From Flavobacterium beibuense (lineage in GTDB: Bacteria; Bacteroidota; Bacteroidia; Flavobacteriales; Flavobacteriaceae), in NCBI RefSeq assembly GCF_004151245.1, contig NZ_JUIW01000010.1, positions 62,001 through 126,000 of the forward strand: a DNA stretch of 64,000 nt. The letters are read 5' to 3'. The notes below the pieces were generated by a model. That model was not told where the DNA came from. It worked only from the letters and a program-made list of their open reading frames with translations, and searched no databases. Shown one piece after another: positions 18,473 through 27,877 of this stretch (the stretch's first letter is position 1; each line of letters opens with the position of its first letter). The position numbers and the translations under genes were made by a program.

Positions 18473-18490
18473 GTTCGGTCTCAGCCGAAC
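18473..18490. promoter_or_regulatory. Candidate operator of the efflux operon
   Basis: GTTCGGTCTCAGCCGAAC has perfect 6-bp arms around a 6-base centre and lies 10 bases upstream of the -7 box. A further GTTCG at 18464-18468 repeats the half-site. Its position between the expected -33 and -7 elements suggests repression by the MarR/GbsR-type protein encoded just downstream. Confidence 0.5.
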
Positions 18491-18499
18491 TAAATTTTA

Positions 18500-18507
18500 T
18501 ACATTTG
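18500..18507 (+). promoter_or_regulatory. -7 box of the RND efflux operon
   Basis: TACATTTG matches TAnnTTTG, 16 bases before the regulator ATG. Confidence 0.55.
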
Positions 18508-18523
18508 TTCAAAATTTTATAAA

Positions 18524-19042
18524 ATGTCAGATTTAAGCAAGGATAGGGATGAGCTGGTGGAGTTGTTTGGCATCCATTTCGAGACACATTATAATTTGCC
18601 TCCGTTGGCAGGCCGTATTATGGGTACGCTTATAGTAGACTGTAAACAGGCAATGACTTTTGAAGCGCTGGTTGAAAAACTTTCCGCAAGTAAAAGTTCT
18701 ATTTCCACAAATCTTAACCTGTTGCTTAAAATGGGTAAGATAAGATACTATACTTTACCGGGTGACAGAAAAAAATACTTTAAACCGGCACCATTTAGCG
18801 AAAGGCTGGAGAGCTATGTGAAAATGGTGGAACAGGAAAAGATACTGGTAGATAAAATGTTGTCGTATCGTGAAAGAACAGCTTCATGCCCTTTAGAACG
18901 TTTTGACCTCACTCACGTACAAGCCTATAAGGATCACGTTTTTGAAATAGGCAATCTTTTAGAAAAGACAATTGAACAGTTTAAACAGATAGAAAAAGAA
19001 AGAATAGATCAATTTAATTCAAACATTAATAATGAGAAATAA
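18524..19042 (+). CDS. GbsR/MarR-family transcriptional regulator of the efflux operon
   Basis: A 172-residue winged-helix DNA-binding protein. The HTH is readable as TFEALVEKLSASKSSISTNL (about residues 45-65), with a wing around YYTLPGDRKKYFK. A C-terminal helical dimerisation part follows. The gene is first in a four-gene operon and overlaps the membrane-fusion gene by 11 bases, so it very probably controls the efflux pump, likely through the inverted repeat at 18473-18490. Whether it represses or activates, and its inducer, are unknown. Confidence 0.88.
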   Translation: MSDLSKDRDELVELFGIHFETHYNLPPLAGRIMGTLIVDCKQAMTFEALVEKLSASKSSISTNLNLLLKMGKIRYYTLPGDRKKYFKPAPFSERLESYVKMVEQEKILVDKMLSYRERTASCPLERFDLTHVQAYKDHVFEIGNLLEKTIEQFKQIEKERIDQFNSNINNEK

Positions 19043-20159
19043 ATCATTTTTAGGAGCAGTAGCCGCCATGTTAATGGTAACGGCATGTGGAAAAAAACAG
19101 GAGCAGGCACCACAAATGGGCCCTATGCCTTTTCCTGTTCAAACTATTTCACAACAGGATGCTGTTATATATGAGGAATACACTGCTAACCTTGAGGGTC
19201 AGCAAAATGTTGAGATAAGGCCAAAAGTTACCGGATTTATCCAGAAAGTTTATGTAGACGAGGGTCAGGAAGTTAAAAAAGGGCAGCTTTTATTTAAGCT
19301 GGAAACCCAAACCCTGAGCCAGGATGCTGCAGCTGCAAAAGCAAATGTAGATGCTGCACAGGTTGAAGTAGACAGACTTAAACCTCTTGTTGACAGAAAA
19401 ATTATAAGTAACGTTCAGCTTGAAACTGCTAAGGCTAAACTGGCTCAGGCTCAGGCAAGCTATAGTTCAGTGGCAGCAAATATAGGTTATGCAACCATTA
19501 CATCTCCGGTAAACGGAGTTGTAGGAGGGCTTCCGTATAAAGAAGGTAGTCTTGTTAGCCCTACAATGCAGGATCCGCTTACTACAGTAGCAGATACTAA
19601 AGTAATGCGTGCCTATTTTACAATGAACGAAAAACAGATGCTTGATTTTACAAGAGAGTTTGAAGGAAATTCATTAGCTAAGAAAATTGCTAACACACCG
19701 GATGTTAATCTTTTATTGGTTGATGGTTCTGTGTATGAGGAAAAAGGCCGTATTAGAACTGTAAACGGTTTAATCAATCCGCAAACAGGTACTACCGAGT
19801 TCAGGGCAGAATTCCCTAACCCGCAAAGTATATTAAGAAGCGGGAGCAGTGGTGTTGTTCAGCTTCCTATACAAAAGAAAAATGCCATACTGGTTCCCCA
19901 AAATGCAGTTATGGATATGCAGGGTAAACAAATGATTTACATTGTAAATAAAGATAATACAGTAAAATCGACAATAATACAGGTGGCCACTACTTCAGGA
20001 CTTAACTACATTGTTACGGACGGATTAAACCCCGGCGATGTAATAGTTGTGGAAGGCGCTACTAAACTTAAGGACGGGCAGCAGATTGTGCCTCAGTCTA
20101 AAAAAGAGGAAGCTGCACCTGCACAGGCTGCCGATACAACTGCTTCAGCAAAAAAATAA
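19032..20159 (+). CDS. RND efflux pump, periplasmic adaptor (membrane fusion) subunit
   Basis: A 375-residue lipoprotein (lipobox VTAC, Cys19) of the HlyD/AcrA family. It links the inner-membrane pump to the outer-membrane channel. The lipoyl halves (EIRPKVTGFIQKVYVDEGQE and ATITSPVNGVVG) flank an alpha-helical hairpin rich in Ala, Gln and Lys (about 95-155). Beta-barrel and membrane-proximal domains follow, and the tail is low-complexity (AAPAQAADTTASA). It overlaps the regulator gene upstream and lies 30 bases before the pump gene. Confidence 0.94.
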   Translation: MRNKSFLGAVAAMLMVTACGKKQEQAPQMGPMPFPVQTISQQDAVIYEEYTANLEGQQNVEIRPKVTGFIQKVYVDEGQEVKKGQLLFKLETQTLSQDAAAAKANVDAAQVEVDRLKPLVDRKIISNVQLETAKAKLAQAQASYSSVAANIGYATITSPVNGVVGGLPYKEGSLVSPTMQDPLTTVADTKVMRAYFTMNEKQMLDFTREFEGNSLAKKIANTPDVNLLLVDGSVYEEKGRIRTVNGLINPQTGTTEFRAEFPNPQSILRSGSSGVVQLPIQKKNAILVPQNAVMDMQGKQMIYIVNKDNTVKSTIIQVATTSGLNYIVTDGLNPGDVIVVEGATKLKDGQQIVPQSKKEEAAPAQAADTTASAKK

Positions 20160-20189
20160 GAAGTTACTCCGCATAAAATAAGATAAACT

Positions 20190-23100
20190 ATGCTAAAAAC
20201 ATTTATAGAAAGGCCGGTACTAAGTACCGTAATTTCGATATTAATCACCATATTGGGTATTTTAGGGCTTATGTCGCTGCCGGTAGAGCAGTATCCTGAA
20301 ATTGCCCCTCCTACCGTTCAGGTAACAGCTACCTATACGGGAGCGAATGCCGAAACGGTACTAAACAGTGTTATCGTACCGCTGGAAGAAGAGATAAACG
20401 GTGTGGAAGGGATGACGTACATGACCTCTTCTGCCGCAAACGACGGTACAGGTAAAATAAGCGTTTTCTTTGAACTGGGTACTAATCCTGATATTGCTGC
20501 GGTAAACGTACAAAATCGTGTGGCACGTGCTAACAGTAAACTGCCTCAGGCGGTATTGCAAACAGGGGTTACCACAGTAAAGAGTCAAACCAGTGCGCTT
20601 ATGTTCCTTTCACTGTATTCCACAAACAAGGAATATGATGGTACTTTTGTGCAGAACTACGCAAAAATTAACCTTGTACCAAGCCTGCAAAGGGTAAAAG
20701 GTGTAGGTCAGGTAAACGTATTTGGTGCAAGGGACTACTCTATGCGTATATGGATAGATCCTGAAAAAATGTCTGCCTATAACCTTTCTCCAAAAGATAT
20801 TCAGGCAGCGCTACAGGAACAGAACGTAGAGGCAGCACCAGGTAAATTTGGAGAAAATGCCGAAGGTATCTATGAATATGTAATAAAATACAAAGGCCGA
20901 CTTTCTACCACAAAGGAGTATGAAGATATTGTGGTTAAGGCAGTAGGTAACGGAAACTTTTTAAGACTTAAGGATGTTGCTACGGTAGAGCTTGGAGCGT
21001 TTAACTACGGTTCTAAGAACTTTGGTATGGGTAACGAAGGTGTTGCTATTGGTATATTCCAGACATCGGGATCAAACGCTAATGATATTATTGATGAGGT
21101 TAACACCATTCTTGAAGAAAGTAAAGCGAGTTTCCCTGAGGGTATTAAATATGTGATACCATACAATACAAAAACATTCCTTGATGCATCTATTGATAAG
21201 GTAAGCCATACATTAGTTGAAGCTTTTATACTGGTATTTATCGTAGTGTTTCTTTTCCTTCAGGATGTAAGATCTACATTAATTCCGGCTATAGCGGTTC
21301 CGGTTGCTATTATCGGTACGTTCTTCTTCCTGCAATTGTTTGGCTTCTCCATAAACCTGCTAACGCTGTTTGCATTAGTATTGGCAATTGGTATTGTAGT
21401 GGATGACGCCATCGTGGTTGTAGAGGCGGTACACGCCAAACTCGATGAAGGTGCCAAATCGGCTAAGGAGGCAACCCTTTCTGCCATGAGTGAAATATCA
21501 GGGGCTATCGTTTCCATTACTCTTGTAATGTCGGCGGTATTTATTCCGGTATCTTTCCTTAATGGTCCTTCAGGGGTTTTCTATAAGCAATTTGCCATAA
21601 CACTTGCCGTATCTATCTTAATTTCGGCAGTAAACGCGTTAACGCTGAGTCCGGCACTTTGTGCGCTTTTCCTTAAACCTCATGATGAGCATGAACACGG
21701 TAAAAAGAAAAACTTTAAAGACAGGTTCTTTATAGCTTTCAACGCCGGTTTCGACTCTATGAATAACAAGTACAGCAAATCACTTGGGTTCCTTATAAAA
21801 AGAAAATGGGTTGGTGTATTAGGGCTTCTTGTATTTACAGGTATAACCTATTTCCTTTTCACTACAACCCCTACAGGATTTATTCCTAATGAAGACCGTG
21901 GTATAATCATGGCAGATATTACCATGCCTCCTGGAACGACATTGGAAAAGACCCAAAAGGCAGTAAATCAGCTGGATTCAATATTAGTTTCTATGCCAAT
22001 GGTAGAAGCAAGGATGAATATTGTTGGGTTCAGTTTACTTAACGGTATCAATGGTAGTTCTTACGCTTTCTCTGTAATCAAGCTTAAAGACTGGAGTGAA
22101 AGGACAGAAGACAACCAGTCTGTAGATGCTATAGTAAAAGAATTGTTTGGCCGTACCGCCGGATTTAAAGATGCAAGGGCATTATTCTTTACACCTCCAA
22201 GTGTACAGGGATTTGGTACTGCCGATGGTTTTGAGTTTAAACTTCAGGATAAGGGAGATGACGACTGGACAACAGTAAGTAAAGTTGCTAATGAGTTCCT
22301 TGCTGAGTTGTCTAAAAGACCGGAAGTACAATATGCCATAACCAACTTTAACCCTGGCTTCCCGCAATATCAAATGGATATTAATGTGGAAAGGGCTAAG
22401 GATGCGGGTGTATCGGTTAGCGATATATTCAATACCATGCAGGGTTACTACGGAGGTCTTTATACAACAGACTTTAACCGATTTGGTAAACAGTTCCGTG
22501 TAATGATACAGGCAAAACCGGATTCAAGAGCGGACGAAAAATCGATAAACAATATTTATGTACGTAATGCAGCCGGACAAATGGTTGCCATTAGCCAGTT
22601 TATCGACTTTAAGAAAATATATGGTCCGGAAGCTGTTGCCCGTTTCAACCTTTTAAAAGCGGTTAACGTAAACGGTAAGGCAAATCCGGGATACAGTTCA
22701 GGTGATGCTATTAAGGCTATTCAGGAAGTAGCTGCTCAACACCTGCCTAAAACATATACTTATGAATTTTCGGGTATGACCCGTGAGGAAATCCTAGCCG
22801 GTAACCAGCAGATGGGAGTATTCCTTTTAAGCTTAATATTTGTGTACTTCCTTTTAAGTGCGCAGTATGAGAGTTATATCGTTCCTTTATCGGTTATCCT
22901 TTCTTTACCTGTGGGTATAGCGGGAGCAATTGGCTTTGTTAAGCTTGCAGGTATGGAAAACAATATTTATTTCCAGGTAGCACTAATAATGCTTATAGGT
23001 CTCCTCGCTAAGAACGCTATCCTTATTGTAGAATTTGCCATCCAGCGAAGGCGTCATGGCATGAGCCTTGCCGAATCGGCTATTGAGGGTGCTAAGGCAC

Positions 23101-23342
23101 GTTTAAGGCCTATCCTTATGACGTCGTTTGCATTTATACTGGGACTTTTACCACTTGCGCTTGCTAACGGGGTAGGTGCTGTAGGTAACCGCTCTATAGG
23201 TATGGGTGCCGTAGGAGGTATGCTTATTGGTACCGTATTCGGGGTATTTGTAATACCGGTACTGTTTGTAATATTCCAGGGACTTCAGGAAAGGATATCA
23301 GGCGGGCCTAAGCTAGTGGAAACAGAAAATAAGGAAGCATAA
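20190..23342 (+). CDS. RND efflux pump, inner-membrane permease (AcrB/HAE1 type)
   Basis: A 1050-residue proton-driven drug efflux permease, normal length for the HAE1 family. It starts MLKTFIERPVLSTVISI, standard for these proteins. The proton-relay acids Asp405 and Asp406 are in GIVVDDAIVVVEAV on helix 4, and the partner Lys941 is in LLAKNAILIVEFA on helix 10. Two large periplasmic loops follow helices 1 and 7. The gene is in order regulator-adaptor-permease-channel. Substrates cannot be predicted. Confidence 0.96.
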   Translation: MLKTFIERPVLSTVISILITILGILGLMSLPVEQYPEIAPPTVQVTATYTGANAETVLNSVIVPLEEEINGVEGMTYMTSSAANDGTGKISVFFELGTNPDIAAVNVQNRVARANSKLPQAVLQTGVTTVKSQTSALMFLSLYSTNKEYDGTFVQNYAKINLVPSLQRVKGVGQVNVFGARDYSMRIWIDPEKMSAYNLSPKDIQAALQEQNVEAAPGKFGENAEGIYEYVIKYKGRLSTTKEYEDIVVKAVGNGNFLRLKDVATVELGAFNYGSKNFGMGNEGVAIGIFQTSGSNANDIIDEVNTILEESKASFPEGIKYVIPYNTKTFLDASIDKVSHTLVEAFILVFIVVFLFLQDVRSTLIPAIAVPVAIIGTFFFLQLFGFSINLLTLFALVLAIGIVVDDAIVVVEAVHAKLDEGAKSAKEATLSAMSEISGAIVSITLVMSAVFIPVSFLNGPSGVFYKQFAITLAVSILISAVNALTLSPALCALFLKPHDEHEHGKKKNFKDRFFIAFNAGFDSMNNKYSKSLGFLIKRKWVGVLGLLVFTGITYFLFTTTPTGFIPNEDRGIIMADITMPPGTTLEKTQKAVNQLDSILVSMPMVEARMNIVGFSLLNGINGSSYAFSVIKLKDWSERTEDNQSVDAIVKELFGRTAGFKDARALFFTPPSVQGFGTADGFEFKLQDKGDDDWTTVSKVANEFLAELSKRPEVQYAITNFNPGFPQYQMDINVERAKDAGVSVSDIFNTMQGYYGGLYTTDFNRFGKQFRVMIQAKPDSRADEKSINNIYVRNAAGQMVAISQFIDFKKIYGPEAVARFNLLKAVNVNGKANPGYSSGDAIKAIQEVAAQHLPKTYTYEFSGMTREEILAGNQQMGVFLLSLIFVYFLLSAQYESYIVPLSVILSLPVGIAGAIGFVKLAGMENNIYFQVALIMLIGLLAKNAILIVEFAIQRRRHGMSLAESAIEGAKARLRPILMTSFAFILGLLPLALANGVGAVGNRSIGMGAVGGMLIGTVFGVFVIPVLFVIFQGLQERISGGPKLVETENKEA

Positions 23343-23360
23343 TTATAGTTTCAGAAGAAA

Positions 23361-24761
23361 ATGAGAAATTTAAAAATATACAGAGTAGTTCTTTTGGCAG
23401 GTGCAGGATTGATTATGCAGTCCTGTCTGGTTGCCAAAGACTACGAAAGGCCGGATGTTAAGGCAGAGAACCTCTACAGGACAGAGGTAGTGGCTCAGGA
23501 CAGTACATCACTTGCAGATGTATCGTGGGATAAACTGTTTACAGATCCAGTTTTGCAGCAGCATATAAATAAAGGCCTACAGAACAATTTTGACATAGGA
23601 ATAGCTATACAGAACATTAATGCGGCAAACGCTTATTTAAAGCAGGCTAAAGCAGGTTATTTTCCGTCTTTAAACGGTACAGCAACCCTTACTCACCAGG
23701 AATTTGCAAAAAACAGCCAGTTTGGTAGTTTTTTCAACGGGTCGCTGGACCAGTACCAGTTAAGTGCAAATCTTTCGTGGGAAGCCGATATCTGGGGTAA
23801 GATCCGTAGTAATAAGCGTGCAGCTAATGCTACCTATTTACAGACTATAGCGGCTAATCAGGCAGTAAAGACTAAAGTAATTACTGATATAGCTAACACC
23901 TATTATCAGCTTTTAGCGCTTGATGCACAGTTAAAAGTGGCAGAAGAAACGCTTATTAATCGTAATGAGAGTGTTGATGCAATTCTGGCCCTAAAAGAAT
24001 CAGGGAGTGTAAATGAAGTTGCCGTACAGCAAACGGAAGCTCAAAAATATGCTACAGAACTTATTATTGAGGATGTTAAGACCAACATAATACTGATGGA
24101 GAATGTAATGAGTATTCTTTTAGGTGAAGCTCCTCATGCTATCGAAAGATCTACGCTTGAAGAACAGGTTTTAAATCCTGATATTAAACTGGGATATTCT
24201 GCTTCGCTTCTTAAAAACAGGCCTGATGTAATTGCAGCCGAATATAACCTTATCAATAAGTTTGAGCTTACCAATGTGGCAAGGGCAAACTTTTATCCTC
24301 AGTTTACTATTACGGCAACAGGAGGTTTACAAAGTATTGATGTAAGTCAGTGGTTCAGCGCCAATTCATTGTTTGCTAATATAGTAGGCGGACTAACTCA
24401 GCCTATCTTTAACCAAAGACAGATAAGAACTCAAAACGAAGTGGCTAAAGCCAACAAGGAGCAGGCTTACATACAGTTTGAACAGTCGTTAGTTAATGCC
24501 GGTAAAGAAGTATCGGATGCATTAGCACAATACAATAATGAAACCAAGAAACTTACTATAAGAGATAAGCAGGTTGAGGCTCTTAGAAAGGCATCTGATT
24601 ACTCAGATGAGTTACTTGAGTACGGACTTGTAAACTATCTGGAATCATTAACAGCTAAATACAGTGCGCTAAATGCCGAGCTTGATTTAGTTGAAAATAA
24701 ATATAGGCAATATCTGGCCGTAATTAACCTTTACAAAGCGTTAGGGGGCGGATGGAAATAA
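23361..24761 (+). CDS. RND efflux pump, outer-membrane channel lipoprotein (TolC/NodT family)
   Basis: A 466-residue outer-membrane factor with lipobox MQSC (Cys22). The duplicated efflux-protein repeats are visible (QHINKGLQNNFDIGIAIQNI; SLLKNRPDVIAAEYNL, which carries the family motif RPDVxxAE). The barrel segments include SWEADIWGKIRSNKRAA. It completes the tripartite pump, starting 19 bases after the permease. A terminator follows, so the operon ends here. Confidence 0.94.
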   Translation: MRNLKIYRVVLLAGAGLIMQSCLVAKDYERPDVKAENLYRTEVVAQDSTSLADVSWDKLFTDPVLQQHINKGLQNNFDIGIAIQNINAANAYLKQAKAGYFPSLNGTATLTHQEFAKNSQFGSFFNGSLDQYQLSANLSWEADIWGKIRSNKRAANATYLQTIAANQAVKTKVITDIANTYYQLLALDAQLKVAEETLINRNESVDAILALKESGSVNEVAVQQTEAQKYATELIIEDVKTNIILMENVMSILLGEAPHAIERSTLEEQVLNPDIKLGYSASLLKNRPDVIAAEYNLINKFELTNVARANFYPQFTITATGGLQSIDVSQWFSANSLFANIVGGLTQPIFNQRQIRTQNEVAKANKEQAYIQFEQSLVNAGKEVSDALAQYNNETKKLTIRDKQVEALRKASDYSDELLEYGLVNYLESLTAKYSALNAELDLVENKYRQYLAVINLYKALGGGWK

Positions 24762-24809
24762 TATAATTTGGGGTAGTCCGGATTATTTGATTAATTGTTT
24801 GTTTTATGT

Positions 24810-24854
24810 AAAACCGTCTGATAAATTTATTTTATCGGGCGGTTTTGTTTTTTT
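24810..24854 (+). terminator. Terminator of the efflux operon
   Basis: An imperfect 16-bp stem (AAAACCGTCTGATAAA with TTTATCGGGCGGTTTT, two mismatched or wobble pairs) and a T run. Confidence 0.8.
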
Positions 24855-24947
24855 AATAAAAAAAGCTCAACAAAACTTAAGATTTTGTTAACGAAATTAG
24901 AAGAATGGCAAAAATGATAACCTCCTCATTTTGTGAATGTTTTTAAT

Positions 24948-24955
24948 ATACATTT
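24948..24955 (+). promoter_or_regulatory. -7 box for the 142-residue unknown gene
   Basis: TACATTTG matches TAnnTTTG, 26 bases before ATG 24981. The TTTTG at 24928-24932 is only 15 bp upstream. Confidence 0.5.
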
Positions 24956-24980
24956 GTTTCGAACAAACAAAATTACTACT

Positions 24981-25409
24981 ATGGATTTTATGCTGATGGC
25001 TACAACTGCTTTCCTTATGGTTGCGTTGTTTTATGCAAGTAATTCTTTTGAAGACGCCCATATGCGTTCAAGCCGCAAACGTGCCCTGATACTGTTTAGG
25101 GAGAATAGGGAAAACAGTCTTAAATTTTATACTGAACTTGAAGTTTATGTAAGTAAAAATGATATTTGGTCTTACAATGCTTTTGAGGATACCGATATTA
25201 CTTTTGCAGAGCTTATTGATACTCTGAAGGAGAAACATGATATCGAATATTCCGACAAAGCAGAAACAGAAATTGAAAAAACCAAATTCACCCGTACCCA
25301 AATAGAGGACTGCTTAGAAAGGCTGGATTACGAACAGGAGTTTATTACTTCTCTTGAGTCTAATATACAATTCAGGAATATAAACTTTGAAAAGCAGGAT
25401 ATAGCTTAA
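24981..25409 (+). CDS. Hypothetical protein with one N-terminal membrane helix
   Basis: A 142-residue protein not recognised as a known family. ATG 24981 was preferred over an upstream in-frame start at 24933, because the promoter box at 24948-24955 lies inside that longer version. Residues 1-17 (MDFMLMATTAFLMVALF) form a membrane helix or uncleaved signal; the rest is charged and helical, ending in a possible coiled coil. Its stop overlaps the stop of the convergent gene by four bases (TTAA). Confidence 0.65.
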   Translation: MDFMLMATTAFLMVALFYASNSFEDAHMRSSRKRALILFRENRENSLKFYTELEVYVSKNDIWSYNAFEDTDITFAELIDTLKEKHDIEYSDKAETEIEKTKFTRTQIEDCLERLDYEQEFITSLESNIQFRNINFEKQDIA

Positions 25410-25729
25410 AAAAGAGCTCTGAATACTTCTATTACTATTGCTAAGGCAGCAATGCCTATTACGAGATGTAAGAGGCTTTGTCCTGAAGTTTTCTCTTCCT
25501 GCAACCTTCCGTTTTTGCGTAACTGCGTTTTTAATCCTATAGTTGAATTGATAACGAATGAGGTAATAAGCTCATAAGTGTCATTGTCAACTGTAAATTC
25601 ATGACGTGTACCAAAAATTGAAGTCTTTTCTGAAACGACCTTACCGTTATAGGTTACTGTTTCTTTTCCCCAATCGTTATTATAAAAAGTAATGGCTGCT
25701 TCGCCTACAGTAAAATCTAAAGTTGTCAT
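25406..25729 (-). CDS. Hypothetical tail-anchored protein
   Basis: A 107-residue protein of unknown function. The first 80 residues look beta-rich (TLDFTVGEAAITFYNN, HEFTVDNDTYELITSFV). A hydrophobic helix (LLHLVIGIAALAIVIEV) sits near the C-terminus. The layout suggests a small cytoplasmic domain anchored at its end. It converges on the 142-residue gene with a shared TTAA at the stops. Confidence 0.6.
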   Translation of the reverse strand: MTTLDFTVGEAAITFYNNDWGKETVTYNGKVVSEKTSIFGTRHEFTVDNDTYELITSFVINSTIGLKTQLRKNGRLQEEKTSGQSLLHLVIGIAALAIVIEVFRALF

Positions 25730-25806
25730 AGGTTTTTGTTAGGTGTTTTTACAAAACTACAAAATTGGGCAGGATTATATCTTCTGTTAATGTTAGTAAT
25801 ATTTTC

Positions 25807-25840
25807 TAACAACTATAAGAAAATAATCTTATAGTTGTTA
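25807..25840. promoter_or_regulatory. 14-bp perfect inverted repeat ahead of the radical SAM gene
   Basis: The left arm TAACAACTATAAGA (25807-25820) and the right arm TCTTATAGTTGTTA (25827-25840) are perfectly complementary around AAATAA. The repeat ends 26 bases before the radical SAM ATG. There is no T run after the right arm, so it is more likely an operator for a dimeric regulator than a terminator. No regulator gene is adjacent. Confidence 0.55.
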
Positions 25841-25866
25841 TCTTAGCATAAAAGCAGGAGGGTATT

Positions 25867-26916
25867 ATGAAACAGGAAATAAAAGGGCAGGGAGCGGTTG
25901 CCAATGTGCATAATCACTTTGAAAAGAACCGTTATGATAAGTCTATTTATGATGATGACTTTGAGGAAAAGGTGGTTAAAACACAGATACAGACGATTTT
26001 CCCTAAAACAATAGTTAACAAGGTAAAAAGCCCGGATCTGGCAATGGCTTATTCAATGAATCCGTATCAAGGCTGTGAACATGGCTGTGCTTATTGCTAT
26101 GCCAGGCCAACACACGAATACTGGGGTTATAGTGCAGGAGTTGATTTTGAAAGAATGATTCTCGCCAAGAAAAATGCACCGGAATTATTGGAACAGTTCT
26201 TTAAAAAGAAGGGATACAAACCAGAGCCAATTATGCTTTCGGGTAATACAGATTGTTACCAGCCTGTAGAGCGAAAGCTTAAAATAACAAGAGCGCTATT
26301 ACAGGTGTGCTTGGAATACAGGCATCCGGTAAGTATACTTACAAAAAATGCCTTGGTAACCCGTGACATAGACATACTTACCCAACTGGCAGAAAAGAAC
26401 CTTGTTACGGTTTCATTTAGTATCCCTACAATCAATGAAGAGTTGAGAAGAAAACTTGAACCACGTACATCATCTGCCAAAACAAAAATGCAGGCTCTTG
26501 AAACCATCTCAAAAGAAGGAATTCCGAGCCATGTAATGATTGCGCCTATGATCCCGGGACTTAATACTATGGAGATACTGCCTATTGCTGAAGCAATTGC
26601 AGAAAAAGGAGCTTTAGGATTTGGGTATACACTGGTGAGATTAAATGATACAGTTGAGCCTGTTTTTATAGAATGGCTGGAAGAACATTATCCTGACAGG
26701 AAAGAAAAGGTTCTTAACCAGATAGCATCGCTTCATGGCGGCAAACTGGGTGAAAAAAGCGTTGCCAAACGAAAGGTGGGTGAAGGTAATATGGCACAGA
26801 TGATACATAATACCTTTAAGATTGCGAGGCAAAAATATTTTAAGGATAAAAAGATTCAGCCTTTGGCAACTCATTTATTTGACGGCACAAAAGGCGAGCA
26901 GCTCAGGCTTTTTTAA
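25867..26916 (+). CDS. PA0069-family radical SAM protein
   Basis: A 349-residue cytoplasmic enzyme. The [4Fe-4S]/SAM motif is C70-x3-C74-x2-C77 in YQGCEHGCAYCYARP, the form seen in the SplB-like PA0069 family. LSGNTDCYQPVERK and LTKNALVTRD are further family blocks. The reaction is not known; relatives include spore photoproduct lyase. It lies behind a striking inverted repeat and overlaps the convergent YpdA gene by 14 bases. Confidence 0.92.
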   Translation: MKQEIKGQGAVANVHNHFEKNRYDKSIYDDDFEEKVVKTQIQTIFPKTIVNKVKSPDLAMAYSMNPYQGCEHGCAYCYARPTHEYWGYSAGVDFERMILAKKNAPELLEQFFKKKGYKPEPIMLSGNTDCYQPVERKLKITRALLQVCLEYRHPVSILTKNALVTRDIDILTQLAEKNLVTVSFSIPTINEELRRKLEPRTSSAKTKMQALETISKEGIPSHVMIAPMIPGLNTMEILPIAEAIAEKGALGFGYTLVRLNDTVEPVFIEWLEEHYPDRKEKVLNQIASLHGGKLGEKSVAKRKVGEGNMAQMIHNTFKIARQKYFKDKKIQPLATHLFDGTKGEQLRLF

Positions 26917-27877
26917 TTATATCGCTTATTATCATGTCGGCATGAATGCGGGAATTTTCAATAAACCATTTATGGGTTTCCATTCCACCGCAAACCACAC
27001 CGGCAAGATATAATCCGTTAACATTGGTTTCCATTGTATCGGGATTGTATTGTGGTATGCAGTTTACGCCTTCTATGTTTATACCAGCCTTTTTAAGGAA
27101 ATCAATATCCGGCCTGTAACCTGTTAGCGCCAATACAAAGTCATTTTCTATGGAAACAGGGCCGTCCGGAGTTTGTATGTCTACATAACCGTCTCTTATT
27201 TTGGTGATGTTGGAATTAAAATAGGCTTTAATACTGCCTTCGGCTATACGGTTTTCCACATCGGGTTTAACCCAATACTTTACCCTTGGGTTTATTTCAT
27301 TTTTGCGGATTACCATAGTTACTTCGGCTCCTTTTCGCCAGCACTCCAAAGCAGCATCTACCGATGAGTTGTTGGCACCCACCACAACTACTTTCCTAAA
27401 GGCATATTCATGGGCCTCTTTGTAATAGTGACTTACTTTTGGCAGGTCTTCTCCCGGAACATCCATGTAAATTGGAATATCATAAAATCCGGTAGCGATT
27501 ATAACTTTCTTTGCTGAATAGATTGCCTTGTTTGTAGTTACCTCAAAAGCGGATTTATTCTTCTTAACAGCTTCTGCATTTTCAAACAGGTTTATTTTAA
27601 GCCTGAAGTGACGCTGAATATTGCGGTAATATTCAAGAGCTTCCTGCCTGCCGGGTTTAGGAGCAATGCAGCTAAAGGGAATATCGCCTATCTCTAATCT
27701 TTCGGCAGTAGAGAAGAACGTCATGTATAGAGGGTAATTAAACAAACTGTTTACCAGAGAACCTTTTTCAATAACGATATAATTAATGCCTTCACGCTTT
27801 GCAGCTATGGCACAGGCCATACCTATGGGGCCTCCGCCAATGATAAGCAGGTCATAATTGGTTTTTATTTCTTCCAT
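26903..27877 (-). CDS. ypdA: YpdA-family bacillithiol disulfide reductase
   Basis: A 324-residue FAD/NADPH oxidoreductase. The FAD-binding GxGxxG is GGGPIG at 14-19, and a second dinucleotide site appears as VVVGANNSSVDAALE. It lacks the CxxC of thioredoxin reductases, as expected for YpdA/Bdr. In Firmicutes this family reduces bacillithiol disulfide; the same role is inferred here. Its start overlaps the end of the CYTH gene by 13 bases, so the two form an operon. Confidence 0.88.
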   Translation of the reverse strand: MEEIKTNYDLLIIGGGPIGMACAIAAKREGINYIVIEKGSLVNSLFNYPLYMTFFSTAERLEIGDIPFSCIAPKPGRQEALEYYRNIQRHFRLKINLFENAEAVKKNKSAFEVTTNKAIYSAKKVIIATGFYDIPIYMDVPGEDLPKVSHYYKEAHEYAFRKVVVVGANNSSVDAALECWRKGAEVTMVIRKNEINPRVKYWVKPDVENRIAEGSIKAYFNSNITKIRDGYVDIQTPDGPVSIENDFVLALTGYRPDIDFLKKAGINIEGVNCIPQYNPDTMETNVNGLYLAGVVCGGMETHKWFIENSRIHADMIISDIIKKA

